Assembly: GCA_027577595.1 (NCBI GenBank)
Contig: JANBRJ010000150.1
Coordinates: forward strand, 1 to 23,719
Direction of reading: 5' to 3'
DNA from: Coemansia sp. RSA 487
Taxonomy: Eukaryota > Kickxellomycota > Kickxellomycetes > Kickxellales > Kickxellaceae
DNA: 23,719 nucleotides
Shown here in pieces: positions 9,463 through 18,155 of this stretch (position 1 is its first letter; every line of letters starts with the position of its first letter). A model generated the notes under the pieces. It did not search any database and was not told the DNA's origin. It saw only the letters and a list, made by a program, of their open reading frames with translations. The position numbers and the translations under genes are program-made.

Positions 9463-10386
9463 ATGCCAAAGATAGCCACCGAAAAGAGCGACGCCGCGGG
9501 GAAGCGCAAGACAATCGACTCGTACTTTAACCCGACCAAGAAGCAAGCAAGCAAGGGCAGCAGCAGCGAAAAGTCGGCAAAGCCAAGCCGTTCATCCACA
9601 CCCTCGGCATCCAAGGGAAATGGCAAAGGAAAGGAGACGATGGTCAAGAAGCAGGTGCCAAAGGATCACCCAGAGCTGAAGCTGGAATACGAAACCATCG
9701 ATCCTTCGTGGCTCGAGCACTTGGAACGCGAATTCACCAAACCCTATTTCACCAAGCTGAAGCGGTTTCTTCAGGAACAGGCGGACCAGGGCAAAACGAT
9801 CTTTCCCCTGGCACGCGACGTATACTCATGGTCGCGCTATGCGCCGCTTGATAAAGTGCGCGTGGTGATTCTCGGCCAAGACCCGTACCACGGACCCGGC
9901 CAGGCGCACGGGCTGGCATTCAGCGTGCGTCCGCAGGTGAAAACCCCTCCGTCGCTGGCCAATATGTACAAGGCGCTGGCCCGCGACTACCCGGAGTTCC
10001 AAAGACCCGCGCATGGGTACTTGAGGGGCTGGGCGCAGCAGGGCGTGCTTCTTCTCAATGCGGCGCTAACCGTCGAGTGCCACAAGGCCAACGCGCATGC
10101 GAACCGTGGGTGGGAGCAGTTCACGGACCGTGTGGTCTCCCTAGTCAACGAGCACAACAAAAACGTGGTGTTTATGCTGTGGGGCTCGTATGCGCAGAAA
10201 AAGGGCGCGCATCTGGATAAGACCCGCCACTGCGTATTGACTACTGTGCATCCGTCGCCGCTGAGCGCCAGCCGTGGGTTCTTTGACGCTGCGCATTTCA
10301 GACGCGCCAACGAGTATCTTGAGTCGCATGGGCTGGATGCAATCGACTGGTCGTATTTGCCAGCTGAGGAGAAAGACACAATATAG
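9463..10386 (+). CDS. UNG1: Uracil-DNA glycosylase, family 1
   Basis: A 307-residue protein that removes uracil from DNA to begin base-excision repair. All family-1 motifs are present. They are the water-activating loop GQDPYHGPGQ with catalytic Asp140 (138-147), the PPSLANMYK Pro-rich loop (162-170), LLLNAALTVE for uracil binding (197-206), FMLWGSYAQKKG (237-248) and the minor-groove loop HPSPLSASRGFF with His263 (263-274). The first 75 residues are Lys/Ser-rich and disordered. RKTIDSYF at 15-22 sits where human UNG2 has its PCNA-binding PIP box, although Arg replaces the usual Gln. The frame is open upstream to 9373, but that stretch begins with TTG and encodes pyrimidine-tract translation, so the first ATG at 9463 is chosen. 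No mitochondrial presequence is evident for this start. It is convergent with PDA1, with a 111-bp gap. Confidence 0.95.
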   Translation: MPKIATEKSDAAGKRKTIDSYFNPTKKQASKGSSSEKSAKPSRSSTPSASKGNGKGKETMVKKQVPKDHPELKLEYETIDPSWLEHLEREFTKPYFTKLKRFLQEQADQGKTIFPLARDVYSWSRYAPLDKVRVVILGQDPYHGPGQAHGLAFSVRPQVKTPPSLANMYKALARDYPEFQRPAHGYLRGWAQQGVLLLNAALTVECHKANAHANRGWEQFTDRVVSLVNEHNKNVVFMLWGSYAQKKGAHLDKTRHCVLTTVHPSPLSASRGFFDAAHFRRANEYLESHGLDAIDWSYLPAEEKDTI

Positions 10387-10497
10387 TTAGTTAATTTTGC
10401 CCAGCAGCAGAAAATAGTTCCCTTTTCGGATTTCCAGATAAAGAAAGATAAAGCTAAATAACCCACCCCCCTAAGCGGGGGTCGGTATAAAGAAGGC

Positions 10498-11820
10498 CTA
10501 GTTGTAGTGGTGGGTCTCCTCAGGAACGCGACCGCGCAGGTATGCCACGCCAGAGCCCTTGACATAGATGTCATCCCACAACTCATGGGAGGCAGGCTCA
10601 GGAATAGCCTTCGCCTTTGCCAGCGCGCCGTCAATGAGGTTCTTGGCCTCCTTGTCGATTGCCTTCAGATCGGCCTCGGTGGCAACGCCGGTCTCGATGA
10701 GTCGCAGCTTGTACCCGGTGATCGGGTCGGAGGTGGACCGCATGTGCTGCACCTCCTCACGCGTGCGGTAGGTGGTTCCGGGGTCGGACATCGAGTGTCC
10801 GCCGTAGCGGTACGTCTTCATCTCGATAACCATGGGCCCCTTTCCAGAGACTGCAAACTCGCGCGCATACGCGATGGCCTGGCGCACAGCCAGAACGTCC
10901 ATCCCGTTGACGCGGATGCCCGGGATGTACTGGCCCCTCGTGTAGTAGTCGGTGTTGGCAGCAGCGCGCGCCGCGGCGGTTCCCATCCCGTACTTGTTGT
11001 TCTCGCACACAAAGATCACAGGCAAGTCCCACAGCTTGGCCATGTTGAACGACTCGAATACCTGTCCCTGGTTGGCCGCGCCGTCGCCGTAGAGAGCCAC
11101 CGTGCACGACTGCGATTCGTTGTACTTTTGCGCAAACGCAATGCCTGCTCCCAGAGGCACCTGCGCTCCAACGATTCCGTTGCCGCCGTAGAAGTTGGGC
11201 GCATACATATGCATCGATCCGCCCTTGCCCTTGGATACTCCGTCACGGCGCCCCATAAGCTCCGCAAGGATCCCCACCGGAGACCCGCCGCGCATGTAGG
11301 TGAATCCATGGCACCGGTACGCAGTGATGATGGCATCCTCCTTGGTCAGCGCGCCCTCCACTCCGACCGGCACCGCCTCCTGGCCCGTGCACAGGTGGCA
11401 GAACCCGCGGATCAGCTTGTGCTTGTACGACGAATCCGCCGCCATCTCCAGTCTGCGCACTGTTTGCATCGACTGGTACAGCGCGATCGCATCGGCCTTG
11501 CTAAGCGTCACCGACGATGCGGGCGTATCGATGTTGTAGCCCTCGAATGTGCCGTCGGCGAAATCAAAAGTCACAGACTCGGACGAAGACGACATGAAGC
11601 GGCGTGGAGCCATTGCCGAGGTCTATTGGCTTTTTTGATTGTGTGAGAGAGGGAGAGAGAGAAAAAAAAAAGAGTGCGTTTTTAGTATTCTGCCGTGTGC
11701 GAGATTCTACTTTTCATGAGTGCATCATTTTGGTGAGTTGCTAATTACTGGGCTTACCCTGAGAAGGACCCTCGATTGCGGGTGTGCTTTGAGCGACCTT
11801 GCGAAAGCGGTACGAAGCAT
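10498..11820 (-). CDS. PDA1: Pyruvate dehydrogenase E1 subunit alpha, mitochondrial
   Basis: Spliced model: exon 1 at 11820-11758 and exon 2 at 11622-10498, giving 395 residues. Exon 1 encodes MLRTAFARSLKAHPQSRVLL plus R, a classic Arg-rich mitochondrial presequence; it joins TSAMAPRRFMSS, and cleavage near RRF or FMSS would be typical. The enzyme decarboxylates pyruvate with thiamine diphosphate in the matrix, together with E1-beta. Visible motifs are RGFCHLCTGQEA, the cofactor motif GDG (200-202) through Asn205 to ENN (228-230), and YRYGGHSMSDPGTTYR. In mammals and yeast that last loop carries the serine phosphorylated by PDH kinase, here Ser298 or Ser300. An exon-2-only model starting at 11613 would lack most of the presequence. 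A long open frame on the opposite strand is a codon-bias shadow. Confidence 0.95.
11623..11757 (-). other. Intron of PDA1 splitting the mitochondrial presequence
   Basis: On the minus strand the donor is AGG|GTAAGC at 11757 and the acceptor is CCAATAG ending at 11623. The intron is 135 nt long and phase 0. A TACTAAA branch-like site lies at 11687-11681, followed by a strong pyrimidine tract (T and CT runs at about 11646-11673). The join is in frame, and the combined N-terminus is a convincing presequence. Confidence 0.88.
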
Positions 11821-12974
11821 CTTTAATCGTAGCAGAAGATAAATTCAAACAAAGAGCGATTTAAACAAGGACTAGAAAGAAGGATGGGGGAAGGGAAAGA
11901 CTAGATTTGCAAAAACACAAAGATAAATGTCGGCTGGGATTGGCTTTATTATTAAATAGCCAGAGCTTCTCTTCAAAAGGCGAATGGCGGGTATTTTCCG
12001 TAGTGCTTTTTTTTTATCTCGCGCACTATTATTATAGTGGTGCGGGAAGATCAGTGGGAAAAAAAACGAAAAATAAGCGCCGCGTGGAAAATTATCCATG
12101 GCTTCTTCATAATATCAGTTCTTGCTGTTAATGCCCGCCTAGCTGATTTGATCAGTAGCTCTGATTTAGAAATCACAAGATTGTTAAACTTTTGAGAATA
12201 TAAGGAGCAACTGCGGAACTCCTATTGCCCGTTGGGGGAACCAATTGTTAGTCCCTCAAACATGATGTAATTGACGGTGTAACTGACCGCCGTTTTCCGC
12301 GATACTCGGGGTTAATATACTTGTCGGGTGGGGTCTCGCTATAGGGGTGCAATCTTCGCATGTGTTGGTGGCCGAGCGCCTCCAATCCTTCCATAAACGG
12401 AGGGAGGGAAAGGAGTCTTTATCGCATTTTTTTTGTATTTAGCTGGTCAGTTCAGTTCACACGTGAACAATGGTTATGCGCTTTTGGCATACGGACAAAA
12501 AAGTACGCCTCATTTCATGGGTTTTTCGTCTGATTGGGGGGGAGGCACAGGATTGGGAACAGCGAGCAAAATTGCCGGAACTATAGCTATGGAACAATCT
12601 TTAATTATTCTAGGAATGACTTGTTGAAACGTAGTTTGTCTAGAACCTCTATTTTTTCGATTCGCTCTGGATTATTTGCATTTGAATGGATAATGGGTAT
12701 GTATAGTTTTTTTTCCATTTAAATGTCGCTTGTGTTCCTCTTTAGATTTCTCCTCTTGCCACCCACTGTATCCCATCTTTATTTATTCCTGTATTATCGT
12801 CTTTGAGATATTTCAAGACTAGAGTGTCTGGCCCTCTTCCCCCCCCTGGATATTAAAATTTCTTTATTACTGCCTTTTTCTTTATTCAAAAAGAAAAAAA
12901 GGGCACGATTTCCCTTTTCTGTAACAATATTCTTTCTCCCTGTAACACAAAAAAAATATATTTTTTTAAAACTG
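11821..12974. other. Intergenic region between PDA1 and the first transporter gene
   Basis: This 1.15 kb separates divergent genes and should carry both promoters. It is of mixed composition with T-runs; the last 130 bp before 12975 are pyrimidine-rich with C6-C8 and T-run tracts. A CCTCC...GGAGG inverted repeat lies near 12379-12410. No tRNA, no convincing small-RNA boxes and no long coding frame were found. A 36-codon ATG frame at about 12517-12627 has no supporting feature. Confidence 0.5.
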
Positions 12975-14504
12975 ATGTTGTTTCCTGCACCTACCTTTAT
13001 ACGTCGGGTGCTCAATCGCCCCGCCACCGTGCTAGCCAGCACGGATACACCGACTCCGCCTCTGGCTGTGGACGACAATATGGCCAATATCGGCCCAAGC
13101 TCCGACTCGATCGCCCAAGCCAACAATGACGACATTTCAAGCGATTTCGTCGAAACATCGTCAATTGAAAAGGGAATGCCCTTGGAAGAAGCAACTCCTG
13201 AAAAGGACGCTATCCAAGATATTGTCGACCTTGAAAACCAGGCGCTAAGCGAAGAGCAGCAGCTTCAGCAGCAAGCGGGGGAAGCGCATTTGCCGCGAAA
13301 TGCCGGCTTTCTGCGCTCGTTCTCCAACGTTGTATGTATCATCATCGGAACCGGGTGTCTGCAAATCCCGTACGCGTTTGCGAAAACAGGGTGGATTGGC
13401 GTTGTTATCATTGTTCTGTCGGCCTTTATCGGGTCATACACGGGCATCCTCACGATTCGCTGCCTTTACTACCAACCCGGTGTGCGCCTCCATTCGTTCC
13501 CTCAAATAGGACGTGCTGCGTTTGGCCCATGGGGCCAGTACATCACCCAGTTCTTCAACTACCTGTATTCTCTGGGCACCACATGCCTATACATCATCCT
13601 GTCCGGCCAATTCATCCACAGCCTGCTGGTAACGCTGGGCGTTGGCGTGAGCCAGAAAGTGTGGATGATCATTGTCGCCATCGTCATGTGGATCCCTGTG
13701 GCTATTCTGAAAGAAATGTCTGAGGCCGCAGTGTTGGCCATCTTCGGACTGATTGCATCTATTGTCGTGATCATTATCTCCACCGTTATGTCATTGATTG
13801 ACCCATACACAGAGATGCATCCGACAGAGCCTGTGCCGGGTCACGACATTGCCATAGGCATTGGCATCCCCGTCGCACTGTCGTCCATTGTGTTTAGTTT
13901 TGCCGGGTCCGTTGTATACCCGCATGTCGAGGCATCGATGAAGAAGCCGCGCCAGTGGCCAAACGTCGTGTTTGCATCGATGGCCTTTTGCGCTGCAGCG
14001 TACCTTCTTATTGGAATTACCGGCTACTGGGCTTACGGCGACCAAGTGGTTTCGCCAGTCCTGGACTCTATCCCAACCGGCGCACCTGCAACGGTCGCTA
14101 AAATCATGATCACTTTGCATGTCATCATCGCTGCGCCTATCATGCTGCTTAGCTTCTATCTTGAGGTCGAGAAGCAGTGGGATATCACTGCGGAGCGCCT
14201 GGGCAAGAAGCGCGAATTCACCATCCGCTTGATCTATCGTTCTGTGGTGGTAGCCATCGTGTGCGGGATCTCGCTTGCAATCCCTTACTTTTCAGACTTC
14301 CTGAGCCTTATCAGCTCCCTGGCGTGCGTCACTATGTTTGCTATCATCCCGGTTGTCTGCTACCTAAAGCTATATGGCCACCGCGTGGCCCCGTGGTACG
14401 AAAAGATCTGGATGGTGCTTGTTTTGGCTATTGGCGCAGTTGCATGTATCTGGGGAAGCATCGACGCTATAAAGTCGCTGATTAAAGACACAAAGAGCGG
14501 CTGA
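12975..14504 (+). CDS. AAAP-family amino acid transporter, copy 1
   Basis: A 509-residue intronless membrane protein of the amino acid/auxin permease superfamily (Pfam Aa_trans type, related to fungal vacuolar Avt proteins). Residues 1-105 are hydrophilic, with acidic and Gln-rich parts, and likely cytosolic. The transporter core starts at LPRNAGFLRSF (106-116), and the first helix contains CIIIGTGCLQIPYAFAKTGW. About ten or eleven hydrophobic helices follow. Conserved-looking landmarks are the long FPQIGRAAFGPWGQY loop, SFAGSVVYPHVEASMKKPRQ and GITGYWAYGDQV. The family moves amino acids with protons across vacuolar or plasma membranes; substrate and location cannot be read from the sequence. 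It is followed 597 bp later by a close paralogue in the same orientation. Confidence 0.88.
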   Translation: MLFPAPTFIRRVLNRPATVLASTDTPTPPLAVDDNMANIGPSSDSIAQANNDDISSDFVETSSIEKGMPLEEATPEKDAIQDIVDLENQALSEEQQLQQQAGEAHLPRNAGFLRSFSNVVCIIIGTGCLQIPYAFAKTGWIGVVIIVLSAFIGSYTGILTIRCLYYQPGVRLHSFPQIGRAAFGPWGQYITQFFNYLYSLGTTCLYIILSGQFIHSLLVTLGVGVSQKVWMIIVAIVMWIPVAILKEMSEAAVLAIFGLIASIVVIIISTVMSLIDPYTEMHPTEPVPGHDIAIGIGIPVALSSIVFSFAGSVVYPHVEASMKKPRQWPNVVFASMAFCAAAYLLIGITGYWAYGDQVVSPVLDSIPTGAPATVAKIMITLHVIIAAPIMLLSFYLEVEKQWDITAERLGKKREFTIRLIYRSVVVAIVCGISLAIPYFSDFLSLISSLACVTMFAIIPVVCYLKLYGHRVAPWYEKIWMVLVLAIGAVACIWGSIDAIKSLIKDTKSG

Positions 14505-15101
14505 ATTCATAATTTCGTTTAGACAACTCCCCCTATCTCTACTTTCTGTTTTGTACTATTATCGCTTTCGAATTTTTTTGATATTGCCAAGCGTTTATCT
14601 TTTAAAAAAAAAGCACGTGTTACTTTTTCTGCCAGAGATATGAAATGGAATTACGCAGCTAAATGCTAGTCTTTTTCCTTTTTAGGGCAATGATCCGTTT
14701 TAGTTTTCAGATTCGCGGTTTCCATATTTGGTAATCTATTATTGCGAAAGATATATCATATGTGCAGAAAAGTTTTTCTCACAGTCATAATTGGCTATCA
14801 GCAGCTATTGAATGGAAACAGCTCTGTTGACGCTAAATTCGACTGGTCCCCCCCTTTTTTTAAACGATTGACATTTCACCCCTCCACCCCTCCTCTCTCT
14901 CTTTCTCTCTCTTCACACCCCCTTGATTGCCATGACTGGCTCTGGCTTATATTCTAAACGGAACGCTTTTCGTTGCCATTGGGCTGCTCCTATAAAAACG
15001 AGCCGATTGCAAGTTCCTCGTTTCTTTTGCTTTTCTGATTAATCCATTCTCCAGGGTTTTCTTTTTTTCTCTTCAAATATTGACTTTTTTTTTAGGGCAA
15101 G
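14505..15101. promoter_or_regulatory. Intergenic region and promoter of transporter copy 2
   Basis: This 597-bp spacer contains a pyrimidine-rich CCCC/CTCT stretch at about 14847-14930. An inverted CCAAT box (ATTGG) lies at about 14978, and a TATA-like TATAAAA at 14991-14997 is 105 nt before the ATG. The leader ends in a T-rich tract, TTTAGGGCAAG. The same 10-mer TTTAGGGCAA also occurs at 14681-14690. No gene was recognised here. Confidence 0.55.
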
Positions 15102-16592
15102 ATGACTTTCGCGACTGCTTTTATACATCGGGTGCTCAATCGCCCCACCACTGTGCCGCCATCCAGCACTGATGCACAACCGCATGCCGGTAATATCGGC
15201 CCAAACACTGACTCGATTGTCCAAGCCAATAACTACATCTCAAGCGACTTTGTCGAAACACCATCATCAAGAGAAAAGGGGATACCTGTGGACTATGCGA
15301 CGCCCGAGAAGGATTCAATCCAAGATATCGCTGAATTTGAGAACCAAGCACTAAGCGACGGACAAGAAGCGGCACAGTTGCCGCGCAATGCCGGGTTTCT
15401 GCGCTCATTCTCAAGCATCGTGTGTATCATCATTGGCACAGGGAGCCTGCAAATTCCCTATGCGTTTGCGAAAACCGGATGGATTGGTGTCATTTTCGTG
15501 GTTCTGTCGGCGCTCATTGGCTCTTACACTGGAGCACTTACCATCCGCTGCTTGTACTACCAGCCTGGCATGCGCCTTCATTCGTTTCCTCAAATAGGGC
15601 GTGCTGCGTTTGGACCGTGGGGCCAGTACGCTGCCCAGTTCTTCGCCTCCTTGTATTCGCTGGGAACCACGTGCCTGTACATTATCCTTGCGGGCCAATT
15701 CATTCACGGGCTAGTGATTACACTGGGTGTCGGTCTGAGCCAAAAGGTGTGGATGGTCATTGTGGCTGTCATCATGTGGATCCCTGTGGCTATTATGAAG
15801 GAAATGTCCGAGGCTGCGATCCTGGCCATTTTCGGGCTGCTTGCATCTGTCGTTGTCATTGTTATCTCCACCGTCATGTCGCTGGTCGACCCATACACAA
15901 AGATGCATCCTGCCGATCCTGCGCCAGACCACAGCATCGCCATTGGCATCGGCATCCCTGTTGCGCTGTCATCCATTGTCTTTAGCTTTTCGGGAAATGT
16001 TGTATACCCGCATGTCGAGGCATCGATGAAGAAGCCGCGCCAGTGGCCAATGGTCGTGCTTGCGTCGATGGTTTTTTCAGCGGCCGCATACCTCCTCATT
16101 GGAATTACCGGCTACTGGGCTTACGGCGACCAAGTGGTTTCACCGGTTCTCGATTCGATCCCAACAGGAGCACCAGCAACGGTTGCCAAGATCATGATTA
16201 CTTTGCATGTCATCATTGCTGCTCCCATTTTGTTGCTGAGCTTTTACCTGGAAATCGAGAAGCAGTGGAATATCACTGCAGAGCGCCTTGGGAAAAAGCG
16301 CGAGTTCATAATCAGGCTGGCTTACCGCTCCGTGGTGGTTGCCATTGTATGTGGGATTTCGCTTGCAATCCCTTACTTTTCGGACTTCTTGAGTCTTATC
16401 AGCTCTCTGGCATGCGTAACCATGTATGCCATCATCCCTGTAACTTGCTACCTAAAGCTATACGGCCACCGCGTGGCTCCATGGTACGAAAAGATCTGGA
16501 TGGCCTTTGTTCTAGCAATCAGCGCCGTTGCGTGCGTCTGGGGAAGCATTGATGCTATACGGTCACTTATCAAAGACGCTCAAGGAAATTAG
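15102..16592 (+). CDS. AAAP-family amino acid transporter, copy 2
   Basis: A 496-residue intronless paralogue of the protein at 12975. The core helices are about four-fifths identical by eye. The N-terminal hydrophilic part keeps the frame FIHRVLNRP near its start but is shorter and more diverged. The same landmarks recur: CIIIGTGSLQIPYAFAKTGW, FPQIGRAAFGPWGQY, VVYPHVEASMKKPRQWP and GITGYWAYGDQVVSPVLDS. Start and stop align with copy 1, so both look intact. Two blocks of 52 and 44 bp are identical between the copies, including every silent site, which suggests local gene conversion. The tandem arrangement points to an unequal-crossover duplication, possibly with divergent regulation because the promoters differ. 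Confidence 0.88.
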   Translation: MTFATAFIHRVLNRPTTVPPSSTDAQPHAGNIGPNTDSIVQANNYISSDFVETPSSREKGIPVDYATPEKDSIQDIAEFENQALSDGQEAAQLPRNAGFLRSFSSIVCIIIGTGSLQIPYAFAKTGWIGVIFVVLSALIGSYTGALTIRCLYYQPGMRLHSFPQIGRAAFGPWGQYAAQFFASLYSLGTTCLYIILAGQFIHGLVITLGVGLSQKVWMVIVAVIMWIPVAIMKEMSEAAILAIFGLLASVVVIVISTVMSLVDPYTKMHPADPAPDHSIAIGIGIPVALSSIVFSFSGNVVYPHVEASMKKPRQWPMVVLASMVFSAAAYLLIGITGYWAYGDQVVSPVLDSIPTGAPATVAKIMITLHVIIAAPILLLSFYLEIEKQWNITAERLGKKREFIIRLAYRSVVVAIVCGISLAIPYFSDFLSLISSLACVTMYAIIPVTCYLKLYGHRVAPWYEKIWMAFVLAISAVACVWGSIDAIRSLIKDAQGN

Positions 16593-17161
16593 ATTCGTTT
16601 TGCTCAAAAAATTTTGTTGCTTTTCCGTGCCGTTGTATTATTACTGTCGCTATCACATTTTATAGAGCTTTTTATTGATCTCCTTTACTTGGCTAAAGCC
16701 TGCTATAAGCGGAAGGTGCAATGATTTTGTACACCCTCTCTTGCATTATTCTGGGGGGAGGAGGTCTCTATACTAGGTAGTCGTTTATCACGGAAAATGA
16801 CATGCACAAATGTTTGTCCAATTCTTTCCTTTTTCGTCCTGAAAATCGCTTTCTCTATCGCTTGAGCTGTTTCCCCACACCCACTAAAAATAAAAGAACG
16901 AGCAGCAAGGTGGGGGGTATCTGATGCATCGTAATTGAAACTAATTTTGTCAGTGCCATTGAGAGGCCATGTACTTTAAGACAAAAAATCATCTGATTTG
17001 AGGTGTGCCGTTCTAGAACGCCGTTGCCTGCTTGTCAAATAAAAATGACGTAATATGTTTCTCTGTCTATTGATTAAAAAAATCAGACACGACAAGACGC
17101 GGGATAATATAATCAACGAATAATATATTCCTCCGCTTCGCATTTCCAAAAATAAATAACT
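16593..17161. other. Intergenic region after transporter copy 2
   Basis: About 570 bp without a recognisable gene. It contains the 3' end of the transporter transcript, a GGGGGGAGGAGG purine block near 16754-16765 and AT-rich sequence leading to the tRNA. Nothing else was identified. Confidence 0.5.
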
Positions 17162-17167
17162 AAAAAA
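17162..17167 (-). terminator. Pol III terminator of the tRNA-Leu gene
   Basis: A T6 run on the minus strand starts two bases past the tRNA discriminator base, as expected for RNA polymerase III termination. Confidence 0.75.
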
Positions 17168-17168
17168 T

Positions 17169-17248
17169 TGAACAGAGTGGGATTCGAACCCACGCCCCGA
17201 AAGACTGCGGCCTAAACGCAGCGCCTTAGACCACTCGGCCATCTGTCC
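17169..17248 (-). tRNA. tRNA-Leu (anticodon UAG)
   Basis: An 80-nt gene on the minus strand. The acceptor arms GGACAGA and TCTGTTC pair with one G-U, and the discriminator is A. The A box TGGCCGAGTGG and B box GGTTCGAATCC are intact. The anticodon stem CTGCG/CGCAG encloses the loop TTTAGGC, so the anticodon is UAG, reading CUA-type leucine codons. The long variable arm (CTTTCGGGG region) and A73 are typical of tRNA-Leu. No intron is present and CCA is not encoded, as expected for a eukaryotic nuclear gene. Confidence 0.95.
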
Positions 17249-17302
17249 ATTTTTCTTAACCCAAAGGCTTGTCGAAGTTCTGAGAGCTAACAAGCTATGC
17301 CA

Positions 17303-17440
17303 TCCGCATGCTTTCTTTTGAACATAAAGTTCTGACAAAAGATGCGGAAAGCGATGTACCATATTTTCCATCTCCATGCCCCCTGCTTTTTCAACAGAGA
17401 AATCAGATGTTTTCCGCATCTAAAAATAGGTTGTCCGCAT
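17303..17440. promoter_or_regulatory. Cluster of four TCCGCAT motifs upstream of the CYSTM genes
   Basis: The 7-mer TCCGCAT occurs at 17303-17309, 17413-17419 and 17434-17440 on the plus strand. It also occurs as its reverse complement ATGCGGA at 17342-17348. Three copies extend to TCCGCATC. Four copies in 138 bp is far above chance. The region lies between the tRNA and the TATA box of the first CYSTM gene, so a role as a transcription-factor site for that gene is plausible. The factor is not identified. Confidence 0.5.
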
Positions 17441-17632
17441 CTCATCAAATGGGGGCTGTGACTTTAATTGGTCGGCTGACTGTCCCGCAGCCATCTCACA
17501 CTGACCGCACTGTGACGACACACTGGGGTTGGGGGTAGAAACAAAAAATAGAAGACTGAACAAAAGAGGAAGGCGTGTGGTGGGACCTTTTGTTGCTCGG
17601 CTTTGGCGATTCCATTCACTGCAAAGTTTGCA

Positions 17633-17640
17633 TATAAAAG
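17633..17640 (+). promoter_or_regulatory. TATA box of CYSTM gene 1
   Basis: TATAAAAG lies 128 nt upstream of the start codon at 17769. An inverted CCAAT (ATTGG) is found further upstream near 17468. A strong consensus TATA box suggests a highly regulated, inducible gene. Confidence 0.6.
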
Positions 17641-17768
17641 AGCTGACCATTTTCCTCCGTTCCAGACATTCATGCTACTCTTTCTCTCTTACTTTTTATT
17701 TGTTTCGCAATAATAGTACATATAACCTTTTACATCGTATCGTCATTATTATCTACTCTTTTCAAAGC

Positions 17769-18005
17769 ATGACTAACAACATCAGCCCACCGCAGGAGCC
17801 CCAATTGGCTGCAGGACAACAGGCATATGCTATGGAGACACCTAATTACACAGCGTCGTACAGCACAGAAGGCATCAACAAGGACGGAGCAACCGCACAA
17901 GAACAAGACCCTGATGCATTGAGACTAAGGGGTGGAGGAGGATGCTGCGAAGGAATTTGCTGGGGTATTTGCGCCTTCTTTACCTGCGAAATCTGCTGCT
18001 GCTAA
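17769..18005 (+). CDS. CYSTM-like small Cys-rich protein 1, with LRLRGG motif
   Basis: A 78-residue protein. The N-terminal 50 residues are polar (Gln, Thr, Ser, acidic) with no Cys. Then comes LRLRGGGG (51-58), followed directly by a Cys-rich hydrophobic tail, CCEGICWGICAFFTCEICCC (59-78), with eight Cys. The layout matches the CYSTM class, tail-anchored modules found across eukaryotes and linked to stress or metal tolerance. LRLRGG is the exact C-terminal hexapeptide of ubiquitin, placed just before the membrane module. The start at 17769 is the first ATG after the TATA box and is favoured over longer open reading upstream, which lacks an ATG in the leader. It is first of three such genes in a row. 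Membrane insertion and palmitoylation are inferred. Confidence 0.8.
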   Translation: MTNNISPPQEPQLAAGQQAYAMETPNYTASYSTEGINKDGATAQEQDPDALRLRGGGGCCEGICWGICAFFTCEICCC

Positions 18006-18155
18006 TATATAAGGGCTCCTTTTCTGTTCCATTCCATTTTTTTCTTTTTATACCAACTTTAACTTTCAGTAGAAAAATATAAGTAAAATAAACCACCCCA
18101 TCTATTTGGTTGGATCTATCTTTTGCACTCTTTTCGTTTTGTATAATCAGTAAAC

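Noticed and set aside
10507-11646. A 379-codon open frame opposite PDA1
   Set aside because: The Arg/His/Leu-rich composition is what the reverse strand of a GC-biased coding sequence gives, and PDA1 on the other strand is beyond doubt.
12121-12420. Possible small RNA gene (ATGATGT and CTGA boxes, CCTCC/GGAGG stem)
   Set aside because: The C- and D-box-like words are only about 20 nt apart and no pol III or tRNA-like signals are present.
12433-12627. Gly-rich short frame in the PDA1-transporter gap
   Set aside because: No ATG at its start; the internal 36-codon ATG frame has no motif, paralogue or promoter signal.
14681-14690. TTTAGGGCAA also found just before the start of transporter copy 2, hinting at a third decayed start
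   Set aside because: Only 10 bp plus a T-tract match, and the following sequence does not resemble the transporter N-terminus.
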